From: Ruegeria arenilitoris
Lineage (GTDB): Bacteria; Pseudomonadota; Alphaproteobacteria; Rhodobacterales; Rhodobacteraceae
Assembly: GCF_013031355.1 (NCBI RefSeq)
Contig: NZ_WPZO01000015.1
Span: forward strand, 1-64,000
DNA: 64,000 bases
Reading direction: 5' to 3'
The translations under genes and the position numbers were made by a program. Position 1 is the stretch's first letter. Every line of letters starts with the position of its first letter. Below are positions 41,648-49,719 of the stretch, in pieces. The notes under the pieces are model-generated. The model searched no databases. It saw only the letters and a list, made by a program, of their open reading frames with translations, and had not been told where the DNA came from.

Positions 41648-43128
41648 CAGGCCTCCTCGGCGGCGTCGATGCCACCCATGCAGATGTATTTGAGTTCCAT
41701 GAAGTCATCGAGCCCATAGCGTGAGCCTTCGCGCCCCAGACCCGACATCTTGACGCCACCAAATGGAGCTTCGGCGGTTGAGATCAGGCCGGTGTTGACG
41801 CCAACCATGCCATATTCCAGCCCCTCGGACACACGCCAGACGCGGGCCAGATCCCGGGAATAGAAATACGAGGCAAGCCCGAACTCGGTATCATTGGCAG
41901 CAGCTACGACTTCGCGTTCGGCATCGAACTTGAACAAGGGCGCGACGGGGCCAAAGGTTTCCTCGGTTGCCACCGCCATGTCCGAGGTCACGCCGGTCAG
42001 GATGGTGGGTTCAAAGAAGGTGCCGCCCAGCGCGTGGGGTTTGCCACCAAGCGTAACCTTGGCACCTTTCGAAGTCGCGTCCTCGACATGTTCGGCCACC
42101 TTGTCCACGGCGGCCTGATCAATCAGCGGGCCAAAGATAATGCCTTCGTCAAACCCGTTGCCGGTCGGCAGGGTCGCGACCTTGGCCGACAGTTTCTCCG
42201 CGAAGGCATCATAGACACCCGCCTGTACATAGATGCGGTTTGCGCAAACGCAGGTCTGGCCATTGTTACGGAACTTGGCGATCACGGCCCCTTCGACGGC
42301 GGCATCCAGGTCGGCATCGTCGAACACGATGAACGGCGCGTTGCCGCCCAGCTCCAACCCCAGCTTCTTGATCGTCGGAGCACATTGCGCATAAAGCATC
42401 GCGCCGATCTCGGTCGATCCGGTGAAAGTCAGTTTCTGCACGATCGGGCTCGACGTCATCTCGCCGCCAATGGCGCGCGCCGAACCGGTGAGGACCGAGA
42501 ACAGACCTGCAGGCAGCCCCGCGCGCTCGGCCAGAACAGCCAGCGCAATGGCCGAGAATGGAGTTTGGCTTGCCGGTTTCAGCACCATTGAACAGCCCGC
42601 AGCAAAGGCCGGACCGGCCTTGCGGGTGATCATGGCATTGGGAAAATTCCAAGGCGTAATCGCGGCCACAACACCGATGGGCTGTTTGACCGTGATGATC
42701 CGCTTGTCCGGCGCATGACCGGGCGTGACATCACCGTAAGCACGGCGCGCCTCTTCGGCGAACCACTCGATGAAACTGGCGCCATAAGCGATCTCACCTT
42801 TGGCCTCGGCCAGTGGCTTTCCCTGTTCGGTGGTCAAGATTGCACCCAGATCATCCTGATTTTCCATCATCAGATCATACCAACGACGCAGAATCTGACT
42901 GCGTTCTTTCGCGGTGCGTTTGACCCAATCTTTCCGGGCACGCTGCGCATCTGCAATCGCCTCCGCCGTTTCCGCAGCACCCAGATTAGGCACCTGGCCG
43001 ATCAATTCACCCGTGGCCGGGTTGGTTACATCAATCGCGCTTTCAGCCTCGGTGGCATCCACCCATCTGGACCCGACCAGAGCCATTTCGGCAAGCAGGC
43101 TGGGATCGTTGAGACGCAGTTCAGTCAT
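41647..43128 (-). CDS. Succinate-semialdehyde dehydrogenase-like NAD(P) aldehyde dehydrogenase
   Basis: This 493-aa protein is of the GabD type: PIGVVAAITPWNFPNAMITRK, FTGSTEIGAML, LELGGNAPFIVFDDADLD with the catalytic Glu, and NNGQTCVCANRIYVQ with the catalytic Cys. The C-terminus is GLGREGSRYGLDDFMELKYICMGG. HpaI releases succinate semialdehyde, so an enzyme to oxidise it to succinate inside the hpa operon makes metabolic sense. I call it by that role on context, not on residue-level specificity. The stop overlaps the hpaG start. Confidence 0.85.
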   Translation of the reverse strand: MTELRLNDPSLLAEMALVGSRWVDATEAESAIDVTNPATGELIGQVPNLGAAETAEAIADAQRARKDWVKRTAKERSQILRRWYDLMMENQDDLGAILTTEQGKPLAEAKGEIAYGASFIEWFAEEARRAYGDVTPGHAPDKRIITVKQPIGVVAAITPWNFPNAMITRKAGPAFAAGCSMVLKPASQTPFSAIALAVLAERAGLPAGLFSVLTGSARAIGGEMTSSPIVQKLTFTGSTEIGAMLYAQCAPTIKKLGLELGGNAPFIVFDDADLDAAVEGAVIAKFRNNGQTCVCANRIYVQAGVYDAFAEKLSAKVATLPTGNGFDEGIIFGPLIDQAAVDKVAEHVEDATSKGAKVTLGGKPHALGGTFFEPTILTGVTSDMAVATEETFGPVAPLFKFDAEREVVAAANDTEFGLASYFYSRDLARVWRVSEGLEYGMVGVNTGLISTAEAPFGGVKMSGLGREGSRYGLDDFMELKYICMGGIDAAEEA

Positions 43129-43152
43129 TCGAATTTTCCTGTGTTTCCGGCC

Positions 43153-43995
43153 TTAGACCGAGAAGCTGATATTGGCCTGACCCGTTCCGGAGCTTCCGAA
43201 ATACGGGGTGTAGATGTCGATCTTGCCCTTGTAGCTGCCCCAGCCAAGAGCTCCGAACAGCAAGGCGGTATCATTCATGGCGCATTCGCCGGCGCATTTC
43301 TTGGCGTAGTCGGGCAGGAGTTTGAGGAACTCTTCAAAACGGCCCTGCTCCCACAGATCCAGCACGCGCATGTCCATCTGGCGGTTGAACTCGCCGTTTA
43401 CCGAATTCAGACCATCGACCGAGCGTTCATTGGGCGTGAAATCATGGCTCAGCGACCCCGAGGCCAGAATCGATACATTCCGATCAGACCGCTTGACGGC
43501 CTCGGCAATCGCCTCACCCCAGACCCGGTTTTCAGCAATCGACGAGAACTGATTGACTGCCACGGGCAGAACCCGCGCATTCACGCCATCATTGATAAAG
43601 TGCATCGGCAGCAAGGTGCCGTATTCCATGCCCATATCGGGGTGCGAATGACCCAAGGCCCGCTCACCACGCTCGCGCAGAACATCAAGGATGGTTTCCC
43701 CCAACTCATGATCGCCGCGATAGTCGAACTCCATATCCGCCAGCATGTGCGGCAGTTCGTGGCTGATGAAACGGCCCTTGTGGTGCTCCTTCGTGTTCAG
43801 GTGAAAACCCTGATTGGTGATCCAATGCGTGTCGAAGATGACGAAGGTATCGACCTTGCGGTCGATCGCATCCTGACGCAGGCGCGCATACCCATCGATG
43901 GCAGGTTGGCGGATGCCTTTGTATTTCGGCATCGTGTGGGACATCCAGATACTTGGCACATGCGTAATCTTCGCTGCCTGTACAATCTTTCCCAT
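43153..43995 (-). CDS. Second class III extradiol dioxygenase (divergent HpaD paralogue)
   Basis: This 280-aa LigB-superfamily protein starts at ATG 43995 (GGAGAGGAGACG upstream). It has the ligand pattern AAKITHVPSIWMSHT (His 12), FDTHWITNQGFH, SHELPHM (Glu/His) and ILASGSLSHDF. It is clearly related to the neighbour at 44040-44894 along its whole length but much diverged. That neighbour reads closer to known HpaD, so this copy may cleave a different catechol, or may have arisen by an old tandem duplication and specialised. It is 24 bp upstream of the semialdehyde dehydrogenase. Confidence 0.82.
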   Translation of the reverse strand: MGKIVQAAKITHVPSIWMSHTMPKYKGIRQPAIDGYARLRQDAIDRKVDTFVIFDTHWITNQGFHLNTKEHHKGRFISHELPHMLADMEFDYRGDHELGETILDVLRERGERALGHSHPDMGMEYGTLLPMHFINDGVNARVLPVAVNQFSSIAENRVWGEAIAEAVKRSDRNVSILASGSLSHDFTPNERSVDGLNSVNGEFNRQMDMRVLDLWEQGRFEEFLKLLPDYAKKCAGECAMNDTALLFGALGWGSYKGKIDIYTPYFGSSGTGQANISFSV

Positions 43996-44039
43996 GATCG
44001 TCTCCTCTCCATAACTGCGATGCGCGCCTGTCAGCCCGT

Positions 44040-44894
44040 TCAGGTCACCGGGAAGATCACGTTTGTCTGTCCCGTGCCGGAGGACGGGAAATACTCGGTG
44101 ACAACCTCGCATTTCGCATCATACGTGTCCCATCCCAGCGCACCGTAAAGCATGGCCGTGTCGTGCATCGACCCTTCGCCGCAGCAGAAATTGGCATATT
44201 CACCCAGCATTTTCAGGAATGTGGCGTGATCTCCGGCCTGCCACATATCCAGAACATGCAGATCCACCTGGCGGTTGAATTCCGAACTGATGGTGAATGT
44301 ACCATTGTTTGCGGCATAATCCTTGTTCGGCCAGATCTTGTGGCTCAGCGATCCGGACGCGACCAGCAAAACCTTACTGTCGCTGGCCTCGACCGCCTCG
44401 CGGATGGCTTCGCCGACAAGGCGGCTTTCATCGTGGCTGTGAACGGTGCACCAGGCGGCAATCGAGACCACCTTGAAATCCGCCTCGCGGCTCATGAAAC
44501 GCATCGGAACAAGGGTGCCGTATTCCAGCTCCAGGCTGTCCACCTGATGGCTGAGCGTGTGCACGCCCTTTTTCGTGGCGATATCGGCAATGGCATCCCC
44601 AAGCGCCGGGTCACCGTCATATGCGTAAGGCAGGTCCTTGATGAATTGCGGGAATTCGTTGGAGGTAAACAGGCCCTCGAAATGCCTGTTCGCGTTGATG
44701 TGGAAACCCGCGTTCACAACCCAATGCGTATCGCAGATCACCACGGTATCAGCACCCAGCTCCTTTGCGCGCCGCGCAATCTCCCGGTGGCCATCAATCG
44801 CGGCTTGACGCGCGCCTTTGACCGGACCTTCCTGCTCGGACATCAGCATGGTCGGCACATGGGTCATTTTGGCTGCGAGAACGATTTCTCCCAT
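44040..44894 (-). CDS. hpaD: 3,4-dihydroxyphenylacetate 2,3-dioxygenase
   Basis: This 284-aa class III extradiol dioxygenase resembles E. coli-type HpaD along its length: AAKMTHVPTMLMSEQEGP, CDTHWVVNAGFHINANRHFEG, TSNEFPQFIKDL, LEYGTLVPMRFM, VLLVASGSLSHKIWP and the C-terminal FPSSGTGQTNVIFP. The Fe(II) ligands would be His 12, the His of DTHW-type motif and Glu in SNEFP. It opens the ring of homoprotocatechuate between carbons 2 and 3 to give 5-carboxymethyl-2-hydroxymuconate semialdehyde, the HpaE substrate. It has an upstream partner (hpaE) 56 bp away and a tandem paralogue 44 bp downstream. Confidence 0.88.
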   Translation of the reverse strand: MGEIVLAAKMTHVPTMLMSEQEGPVKGARQAAIDGHREIARRAKELGADTVVICDTHWVVNAGFHINANRHFEGLFTSNEFPQFIKDLPYAYDGDPALGDAIADIATKKGVHTLSHQVDSLELEYGTLVPMRFMSREADFKVVSIAAWCTVHSHDESRLVGEAIREAVEASDSKVLLVASGSLSHKIWPNKDYAANNGTFTISSEFNRQVDLHVLDMWQAGDHATFLKMLGEYANFCCGEGSMHDTAMLYGALGWDTYDAKCEVVTEYFPSSGTGQTNVIFPVT

Positions 44895-44950
44895 TTTCTC
44901 CTCCTGAATGTTGAAGTGCGCGCGTTTCCAGGTTCTGTCTGGGCAGGCCG

Positions 44951-46462
44951 TTATAGCTTGCCCAGTTGCATGATCTTGTGCTGACCGGTGGCAAAGCCGA
45001 TGTGCTTTTGCTCCATGTAGAACTCGAACGACCAGTCGCCGCCGTCGCGCCCGATACCCGAGGCCTTGACGCCACCAAAGGGTGTGGGCAGGTGACGGAC
45101 GTTTTCCGAGTTCACCCAGATCATCCCGGCCTCAAGCTTGTCGGTAAAACGCAGTGCACGCGTCAGGTCGTTGGTCCAGACATAACCGGTCAGACCATAG
45201 GGCGTATCATTGGCCATCTGCAGCGCCTCCTCCTCGGTCGAGAATGGGATCGAGGTCAGGACTGGGCCAAAGATTTCCTCGCGCGCGATGCGCATCTGGT
45301 TGGTGGCGTTGGTGAACAGGGTCGGACGGATGAAGTACCCTTCGTCACCCAGCTTCACTCCACCGGCCGCGACGGTCGCGCCGTCCTCTTTGGCGATGTC
45401 GAAATAGCTGGTGACCTTGTTGTAGTGCTCTTCCGTCACCAGCGGGCCGATTTCGGTCGCCGGATCCAGCGGGTGGCCGACCTTGATGTTGTTCACGCGT
45501 TCGATCAGCTTGGCTTCGAACTCTTCCTTGATGCTGTCCTGCACCAGCAGGCGCGAAGACGAGGTGCAACGCTCGCCGTTGATCGAGTAGATCATGAAGA
45601 TCACCGCATCCAGCGCCCGATCCAGATCGGCGTCATCGAAGACGATGACCGGGTTCTTGCCACCCAGTTCCAAATGCATCCGCTTCAGCGTATCCGCACC
45701 CTGCTTGGTGATGATGCTGCCGGTGCGGCTTTCACCGACAAAGGCGATGGCCTTGATCAGAGGGTGCTCGGTCAGCGCCTTACCCGCGTCGGGGCCAAAG
45801 CCGTTCACGGTGTTCAGCACACCCTTTGGCAGACCGGCCTCTTCGGCGATTTCGACCAGCAGGCGAGCCGACAGTGGCGAATCCTCGGCCGGTTTGTGAA
45901 CCACTGTGCAACCTGCGGCCAAAGCGGGCGCAATTTTCCAGGTCGACAGCATGAAGGGCGTGTTCCATGGGGTGATCACGCCCACGGGACCAATCGGCAC
46001 GCGAGTGGTGACATTCATCAGGGTCGGCGATTTCAGATGCTGACCGTCCCGCGCCTGCACCACTTGATCTGCAAAGTAACGAAAATTCTCGGCGCCACGC
46101 AGGGCCGCCTTGGACATGAACCGCAGCGTCTGGCCGGTGTCCCAGCATTCGCACAGCGCGATTTCCTCGGCGCGCGCCTCGATGGCGTCAGCCACGTTCA
46201 GCAGAATGCGGCGGCGCTCGGTGGCGGGCATGTCGCGCCATTCGGCGAAGGCCGCATGGGCCGCTTTCGCGGCGGTATCGATGTCATCCGCCGTGCCGCG
46301 GGCAACATCGCAGATCACCGACTTGTCGACCGGCGAGGTGGATTGAAACACCCCTGCGGCACCGGCAACGTCCTCACCTGCAATGCGGTTCTTGATGCCT
46401 GTTTCTTTGAACCGCGCCAAAAAGCCCGCGAGTTTTTCGATGTTTGTATCCAGTGCGCTCAT
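44951..46462 (-). CDS. hpaE: 5-carboxymethyl-2-hydroxymuconate semialdehyde dehydrogenase
   Basis: This 503-aa aldehyde dehydrogenase has IGPVGVITPWNTPFMLSTWK, FVGESRTGSIITKQG, LELGGKNPVIVFDDADLD, NGERCTSSSRLLVQ (catalytic Cys) and PFGGVKASGIGRDGGDWSFEFYMEQKH. The C-terminal GGDWSFEFYMEQKHI block is a mark of HpaE. It oxidises the ring-cleavage semialdehyde to the tricarboxylate handled by HpaF/HpaG. It follows hpaF by three bases, so both are in one transcript, with hpaF first. Confidence 0.9.
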   Translation of the reverse strand: MSALDTNIEKLAGFLARFKETGIKNRIAGEDVAGAAGVFQSTSPVDKSVICDVARGTADDIDTAAKAAHAAFAEWRDMPATERRRILLNVADAIEARAEEIALCECWDTGQTLRFMSKAALRGAENFRYFADQVVQARDGQHLKSPTLMNVTTRVPIGPVGVITPWNTPFMLSTWKIAPALAAGCTVVHKPAEDSPLSARLLVEIAEEAGLPKGVLNTVNGFGPDAGKALTEHPLIKAIAFVGESRTGSIITKQGADTLKRMHLELGGKNPVIVFDDADLDRALDAVIFMIYSINGERCTSSSRLLVQDSIKEEFEAKLIERVNNIKVGHPLDPATEIGPLVTEEHYNKVTSYFDIAKEDGATVAAGGVKLGDEGYFIRPTLFTNATNQMRIAREEIFGPVLTSIPFSTEEEALQMANDTPYGLTGYVWTNDLTRALRFTDKLEAGMIWVNSENVRHLPTPFGGVKASGIGRDGGDWSFEFYMEQKHIGFATGQHKIMQLGKL

Positions 46463-46465
46463 GGT

Positions 46466-46864
46466 TCAGGTCTCCTGCGTGGTCGCGCCAAGGTGATCGC
46501 GGATTGTACCGGTCTTGGGCGAAAGCTTTGGGTCGATGTCGCGCATCTCAAGCGAGAGTGCGATGGAATGGTGTAGGAAGGCGGGGGCCAGATACGTTCT
46601 GACCGCTTCGAAAATGCGCTGCGTGGCGTCTTGCTTGACGTCGTCGGACCGACCGGCGCGCAGACGGATCGATATATCGATGAAGCCATGCGCCGGATTG
46701 CCGTCTGCAATGGCATAGTGATCGACCCGAACGGCACGGACGCGAATGCCCGGCATCGGGAAGGTATCGATCTCGGCAGCCGTGGCCCGGATGCACTCGC
46801 ACAGACCACCCATGTCGACCTTGTCCTCCAGGTTCCTGGAATATTCGACGTGAAAATGTGGCAT
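46466..46864 (-). CDS. hpaF: 5-carboxymethyl-2-hydroxymuconate delta-isomerase
   Basis: This 132-aa tautomerase-superfamily protein starts at ATG 46864 (AAGGGAGG a few bases upstream). The N-terminal MPHFHVEYS gives the catalytic Pro1 after Met removal. The HpaF pattern continues with VRAVRVDHYAIADGNPAHGFIDISIRLRAGR (about 45-75) and EMRDI near the end. It shifts the double bond of 5-carboxymethyl-2-hydroxymuconate in the homoprotocatechuate pathway. It is the first gene of the minus-strand operon, facing hpaR across 105 bp of promoter DNA. Confidence 0.9.
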   Translation of the reverse strand: MPHFHVEYSRNLEDKVDMGGLCECIRATAAEIDTFPMPGIRVRAVRVDHYAIADGNPAHGFIDISIRLRAGRSDDVKQDATQRIFEAVRTYLAPAFLHHSIALSLEMRDIDPKLSPKTGTIRDHLGATTQET

Positions 46865-46881
46865 GTGCCCTCCCTTATTGC

Positions 46882-46893
46882 TTAACATGTTTA
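46882..46893. promoter_or_regulatory. Candidate HpaR site near the hpaF start
   Basis: TTAACATGTTTA is a near-perfect dyad (perfect core AACATGTT at 46884-46891) lying 18 bp upstream of hpaF and 77 bp upstream of hpaR. MarR-family regulators commonly bind such short dyads near their divergent targets. Binding is inferred. Confidence 0.4.
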
Positions 46894-46969
46894 CTATTTT
46901 GCAATCACACTGTCAAGAACTTGCCTTGTTAATCTTTGCAATTTCGGAAATGGCGCTTTAGAAGGCCGC

Positions 46970-47410
46970 ATGACCACCCAAAGCCACACAAAAAGAACTT
47001 CCCGATCTCTTCCGATTGCACTGTTGCGCGCACGGGAAACCGTCATGGCACCGATCCGGGATATGCTGCATGACATTCAGCTAACTGAACAAAAGTGGCG
47101 CATCCTGAGGGTTCTGGACGAGTTGGGCGAGATTGAACAAAGCGCCATCGCCCACGAGGCCTGCTTGCTGCTGCCCAGCCTCACCCGCATTCTGCGCACG
47201 ATGGAGGCCGAGGGCCAGATCACCCGTCGCCAGGACAACGAAGACAAGCGCCGCACTATGGTTCGCATTACCGATGCGGGCCGCGCAGTTCTGGAAGACA
47301 ACCTTGCCACGTCGTTGGCGATTTCCAGCAATATCGAGGCACAGATGGGCCGCGAGAAGCTGGACCAACTGCTGGACTTGCTTGAAGAACTGCAGGCCGT
47401 AAAAGTCTGA
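46970..47410 (+). CDS. hpaR: MarR family repressor of the homoprotocatechuate genes
   Basis: This 146-aa protein has the MarR winged helix in the middle: QKWRILRVLDELGEIEQSAIAHEACLLLPSLTRILRTMEAEGQITR, then the wing DNEDKRRTMVRITDAGRAVL (residues about 40-105). The PSLTRILRTME and DKRRTMVRITxxG motifs match HpaR. It should repress the divergent hpa operon and be released by homoprotocatechuate or 4-hydroxyphenylacetate. It is separated from the convergent aminotransferase gene by a strong bidirectional hairpin. Confidence 0.88.
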   Translation: MTTQSHTKRTSRSLPIALLRARETVMAPIRDMLHDIQLTEQKWRILRVLDELGEIEQSAIAHEACLLLPSLTRILRTMEAEGQITRRQDNEDKRRTMVRITDAGRAVLEDNLATSLAISSNIEAQMGREKLDQLLDLLEELQAVKV

Positions 47411-47433
47411 CCCCGCCCGTGGCGGGCGAGGTC
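47409..47433. terminator. Bidirectional hairpin between hpaR and the aminotransferase gene
   Basis: GACCCCGCCCG pairs with CGGGCGAGGTC, an 11-bp stem with one mismatch and a 3-base loop. It lies between the two convergent stop codons and starts within the hpaR stop codon. No long T tract follows on either strand. Confidence 0.65.
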
Positions 47434-47446
47434 AGGTGAGTGGTGA

Positions 47447-48799
47447 TTAAAGAGTCGCCAGACCGGTATCCAGCGCCGACAGGATCTTGGCCACATCCTC
47501 GGAGGTGATGATCAGCGGTGGTGACAGGATGATGTTGTTGCCGGACACACGCACCATCACGCCGTCTTCGTAAGCCGCTTTCTGAACCTGCAGCGGCAGG
47601 TGTTTGGCGACAGGCGCCTTGGTCGCTCGATCCGAGACCAGTTCCAGCGCGCACATCAGCCCCTCGCCACCGCGCACATCCCCGATGACATCGTATTTCT
47701 CGGCCAGCTTTTGCAATCCGGCAAACAGTTCCTCCCCGCGCGCGGCGGCGTTTTCCCAAACACGCAGGCGCTTGATCTCGGACAGCGCGGCCAGGGCTGC
47801 TGCGGCACCAACCGGGTGGCCGGAATAGGTATAGCCTTGATCGACCGACGCCTTACCTGTTGTGTCACTTTCGAACACCTCTGCAACGCCGCCCGAGATC
47901 ATCGCCGCGCCAAACGGGAAATAGCCGTTGGTGATGGCCTTGGCCGTGGTCATGATGTCGGGCTGCACGCCCCAATGCCGCGCGCCGCTTTCGCTGCCGG
48001 TACGACCAAAGGCGGTGATGATCTCATCCGAGATCAGAAGAATACCGTGTTTCGAGCACACGTCGCGCACCATCGGCATGAAACTTTTGTGCGGTGGGAT
48101 CACGCCACCTGCCCCAAGAACCGGCTCCATGATAAAGGCAGCAACTGTGTTCGCGCCCTGAAACGCAATCTCGGCCTCAAGCGCCTTGACGCAGAGCTGT
48201 GCCAGACGTTCCGGATCGGTTTCGTCAAACGGGTTGCGATAGGTCCACGGGGCGGGCACATGGAAACAGCCCGGCATCATCGGCTCGTAGGCCGCGCGGA
48301 ACTTCTGATTGCCGTTGACCGAGGCCGCAGCAAAATGGGTGCCGTGATAGCCCTGCTTCAGGCTGATGAACTTGGTGCGCCCGGCCTCACCACGGACCTT
48401 GTGGTATTGCCGCGCCAGTTTCAGCGCGATCTCGACTGAATCCGAGCCACCCGAGGTAAAGAACGCACGGGTCAGGCCGTCAGGCTCAAAGAACTGAGCC
48501 AGCTCATACGACAGTTCGATCACCTTGTCGTTGCTGGTGCCACGGAAGGTCGAATAATAGGGCAGCGCGTTCAGCTGATCGGCAATGGCCTGCTTTACCG
48601 GTTCGCAGGAATAACCCAGATTGACGTTCCAAAGCCCCCCGACCGCATCCAGCGCCTTGTGCCCATCGACATCGATAATACTGACACCCTCACCGCCGTT
48701 CAGAATGGTCGGCGGGTTCTTCTGACTATCGGCGGGGTGAGCCATCGGGTGCCAGAAGTAACGAGCGTTGTTTTCTTTCAGAAAGTTCGAGTCTTTCAT
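47447..48799 (-). CDS. Class III PLP aminotransferase
   Basis: This 450-aa protein starts at ATG 48799 (GGAG upstream). It has the omega-aminotransferase pattern: NARYFWHPMAH near the N-terminus, FFTSGGSDSVEIALKLARQYH, LISDEIITAFGRTG (Asp of the PLP pyridine contact, about residue 253), and AKAITNGYFPFGAAM, with the PLP lysine at about 283. It would transfer an amino group from a beta-alanine-, taurine- or omega-amino-acid-type compound to pyruvate or another keto acid. It lies 33 bp downstream of the IclR gene on the same strand and may use amines brought in by the transporter encoded divergently. Confidence 0.88.
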   Translation of the reverse strand: MKDSNFLKENNARYFWHPMAHPADSQKNPPTILNGGEGVSIIDVDGHKALDAVGGLWNVNLGYSCEPVKQAIADQLNALPYYSTFRGTSNDKVIELSYELAQFFEPDGLTRAFFTSGGSDSVEIALKLARQYHKVRGEAGRTKFISLKQGYHGTHFAAASVNGNQKFRAAYEPMMPGCFHVPAPWTYRNPFDETDPERLAQLCVKALEAEIAFQGANTVAAFIMEPVLGAGGVIPPHKSFMPMVRDVCSKHGILLISDEIITAFGRTGSESGARHWGVQPDIMTTAKAITNGYFPFGAAMISGGVAEVFESDTTGKASVDQGYTYSGHPVGAAAALAALSEIKRLRVWENAAARGEELFAGLQKLAEKYDVIGDVRGGEGLMCALELVSDRATKAPVAKHLPLQVQKAAYEDGVMVRVSGNNIILSPPLIITSEDVAKILSALDTGLATL

Positions 48800-48831
48800 T
48801 TCTCGGGTCTCCGGGGTTTGTGTCCACCCGT

Positions 48832-49611
48832 TCAAGGGTGGAATTCGGTTGGAAATGTATCGGGTAGCTGACCGCCAAAACTTGCGGTCAGGTCAGTCGA
48901 AAGAGCGTGCAGGGCGGTTAGGATTTCGGGCAGCCGTTCGTCGTCGGCACGGCCTTCGGGAACGGCAATCGCAATGGTTCCCAGCGCCACCTGATCAATG
49001 CCGAATATGGGGGCAGCATAGCCAAAAACGCCATTTTCATAGCTTCCACTGCTGTTCGCCCAACCGGCTCGGCTGATCGTCGCGACCCGCTCTTTGATTT
49101 TGGCCGGATCGGTCAGCGTGGCGTCCGTGTATCGCACTTGTTCTTCCTGCCCGAGACGCTCCAGCAAGAAGGATGGTCCAAAGCTAAGCATACAAAGACC
49201 TGATGCGGTCGCATTGATCGGAAGAATCTCGCTGGGATCGAGGCTGACCCGCACGCTGTGGCGGTTCGTTTCGACCACCAGCGCGGTTTGAAGCGAGTCC
49301 TTTTCAAGCAGCGAAAGATGCAGGCTTTCGCCAACATCCTGCATAGCGACCTGCATTCTCTGGCGGGCACTCTCGATCCCGGGACGGGCGATCTGGCGCA
49401 ACGCCGCCAGACGCAGCGCGGCGGGCCCAACCGCGTAGGACTTGGTCATGGGGTTCTGTTCGATCAGCCCGTATTCTTCAAGCGCCCGAAGGTGGCGCAG
49501 CGCGGTGGCTTTGTTCAATCCGGACAACCGCGCAAACTGGCTCAGCCCAATCTCCGGCCGAGCGTTCGAAAAGTAGTTTAGCATTTTCAAGGCGTTCAGG
49601 GCGGTACCCAT
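48832..49611 (-). CDS. IclR family transcriptional regulator
   Basis: This protein of about 259 aa has an N-terminal helix-turn-helix (LSQFARLSGLNKATALRHLRALEEYGLIE, residues about 23-51) and a C-terminal GAF-like effector domain (SATASGLCMLSF-type, here PINATASGLCMLSFG, and GYAAPIFGIDQVALGTIAIAVP). The start is ATG 49611 or GTG 49620. It is divergent from the TTT transporter operon. IclR proteins commonly control aromatic, glyoxylate or amine catabolism. It should bind the inverted repeat GTTAAG/CTTAAC between it and tctC. Confidence 0.88.
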   Translation of the reverse strand: MGTALNALKMLNYFSNARPEIGLSQFARLSGLNKATALRHLRALEEYGLIEQNPMTKSYAVGPAALRLAALRQIARPGIESARQRMQVAMQDVGESLHLSLLEKDSLQTALVVETNRHSVRVSLDPSEILPINATASGLCMLSFGPSFLLERLGQEEQVRYTDATLTDPAKIKERVATISRAGWANSSGSYENGVFGYAAPIFGIDQVALGTIAIAVPEGRADDERLPEILTALHALSTDLTASFGGQLPDTFPTEFHP

Positions 49612-49629
49612 ATGATTCACATCCTCCCG

Positions 49630-49660
49630 TTAAGGTAATACTTGACAGAACAAGCTTAAC
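49630..49660. promoter_or_regulatory. Inverted repeat and promoter-like element upstream of tctC
   Basis: GTTAAG (49630-49635) and CTTAAC (49655-49660) form a dyad with a 19-bp spacer. Inside it lies TTGACA (49642-49647), a good plus-strand -35 box, followed about 17 bp on by a weak -10 (CAACAT). The site lies between the IclR gene and tctC and is the likely IclR operator. Confidence 0.5.
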
Positions 49661-49719
49661 AAAGCAACATTATTCTTGCTAACGCGGATCAAATATTGAA
49701 CCACTAACGGGAGGTGTCA

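Noticed and set aside
42715-44148. A 477-codon plus-strand open frame opposite the semialdehyde dehydrogenase and the dioxygenase
   Set aside because: Antisense shadow of two well-supported genes; no recognisable motif and no ribosome site.
44966-46576. A 536-codon open frame on the plus strand antisense to hpaE/hpaF
   Set aside because: It lies wholly opposite genes with clear catalytic motifs. Long antisense frames are common in GC-rich DNA with codon bias, and its translation has no family resemblance.
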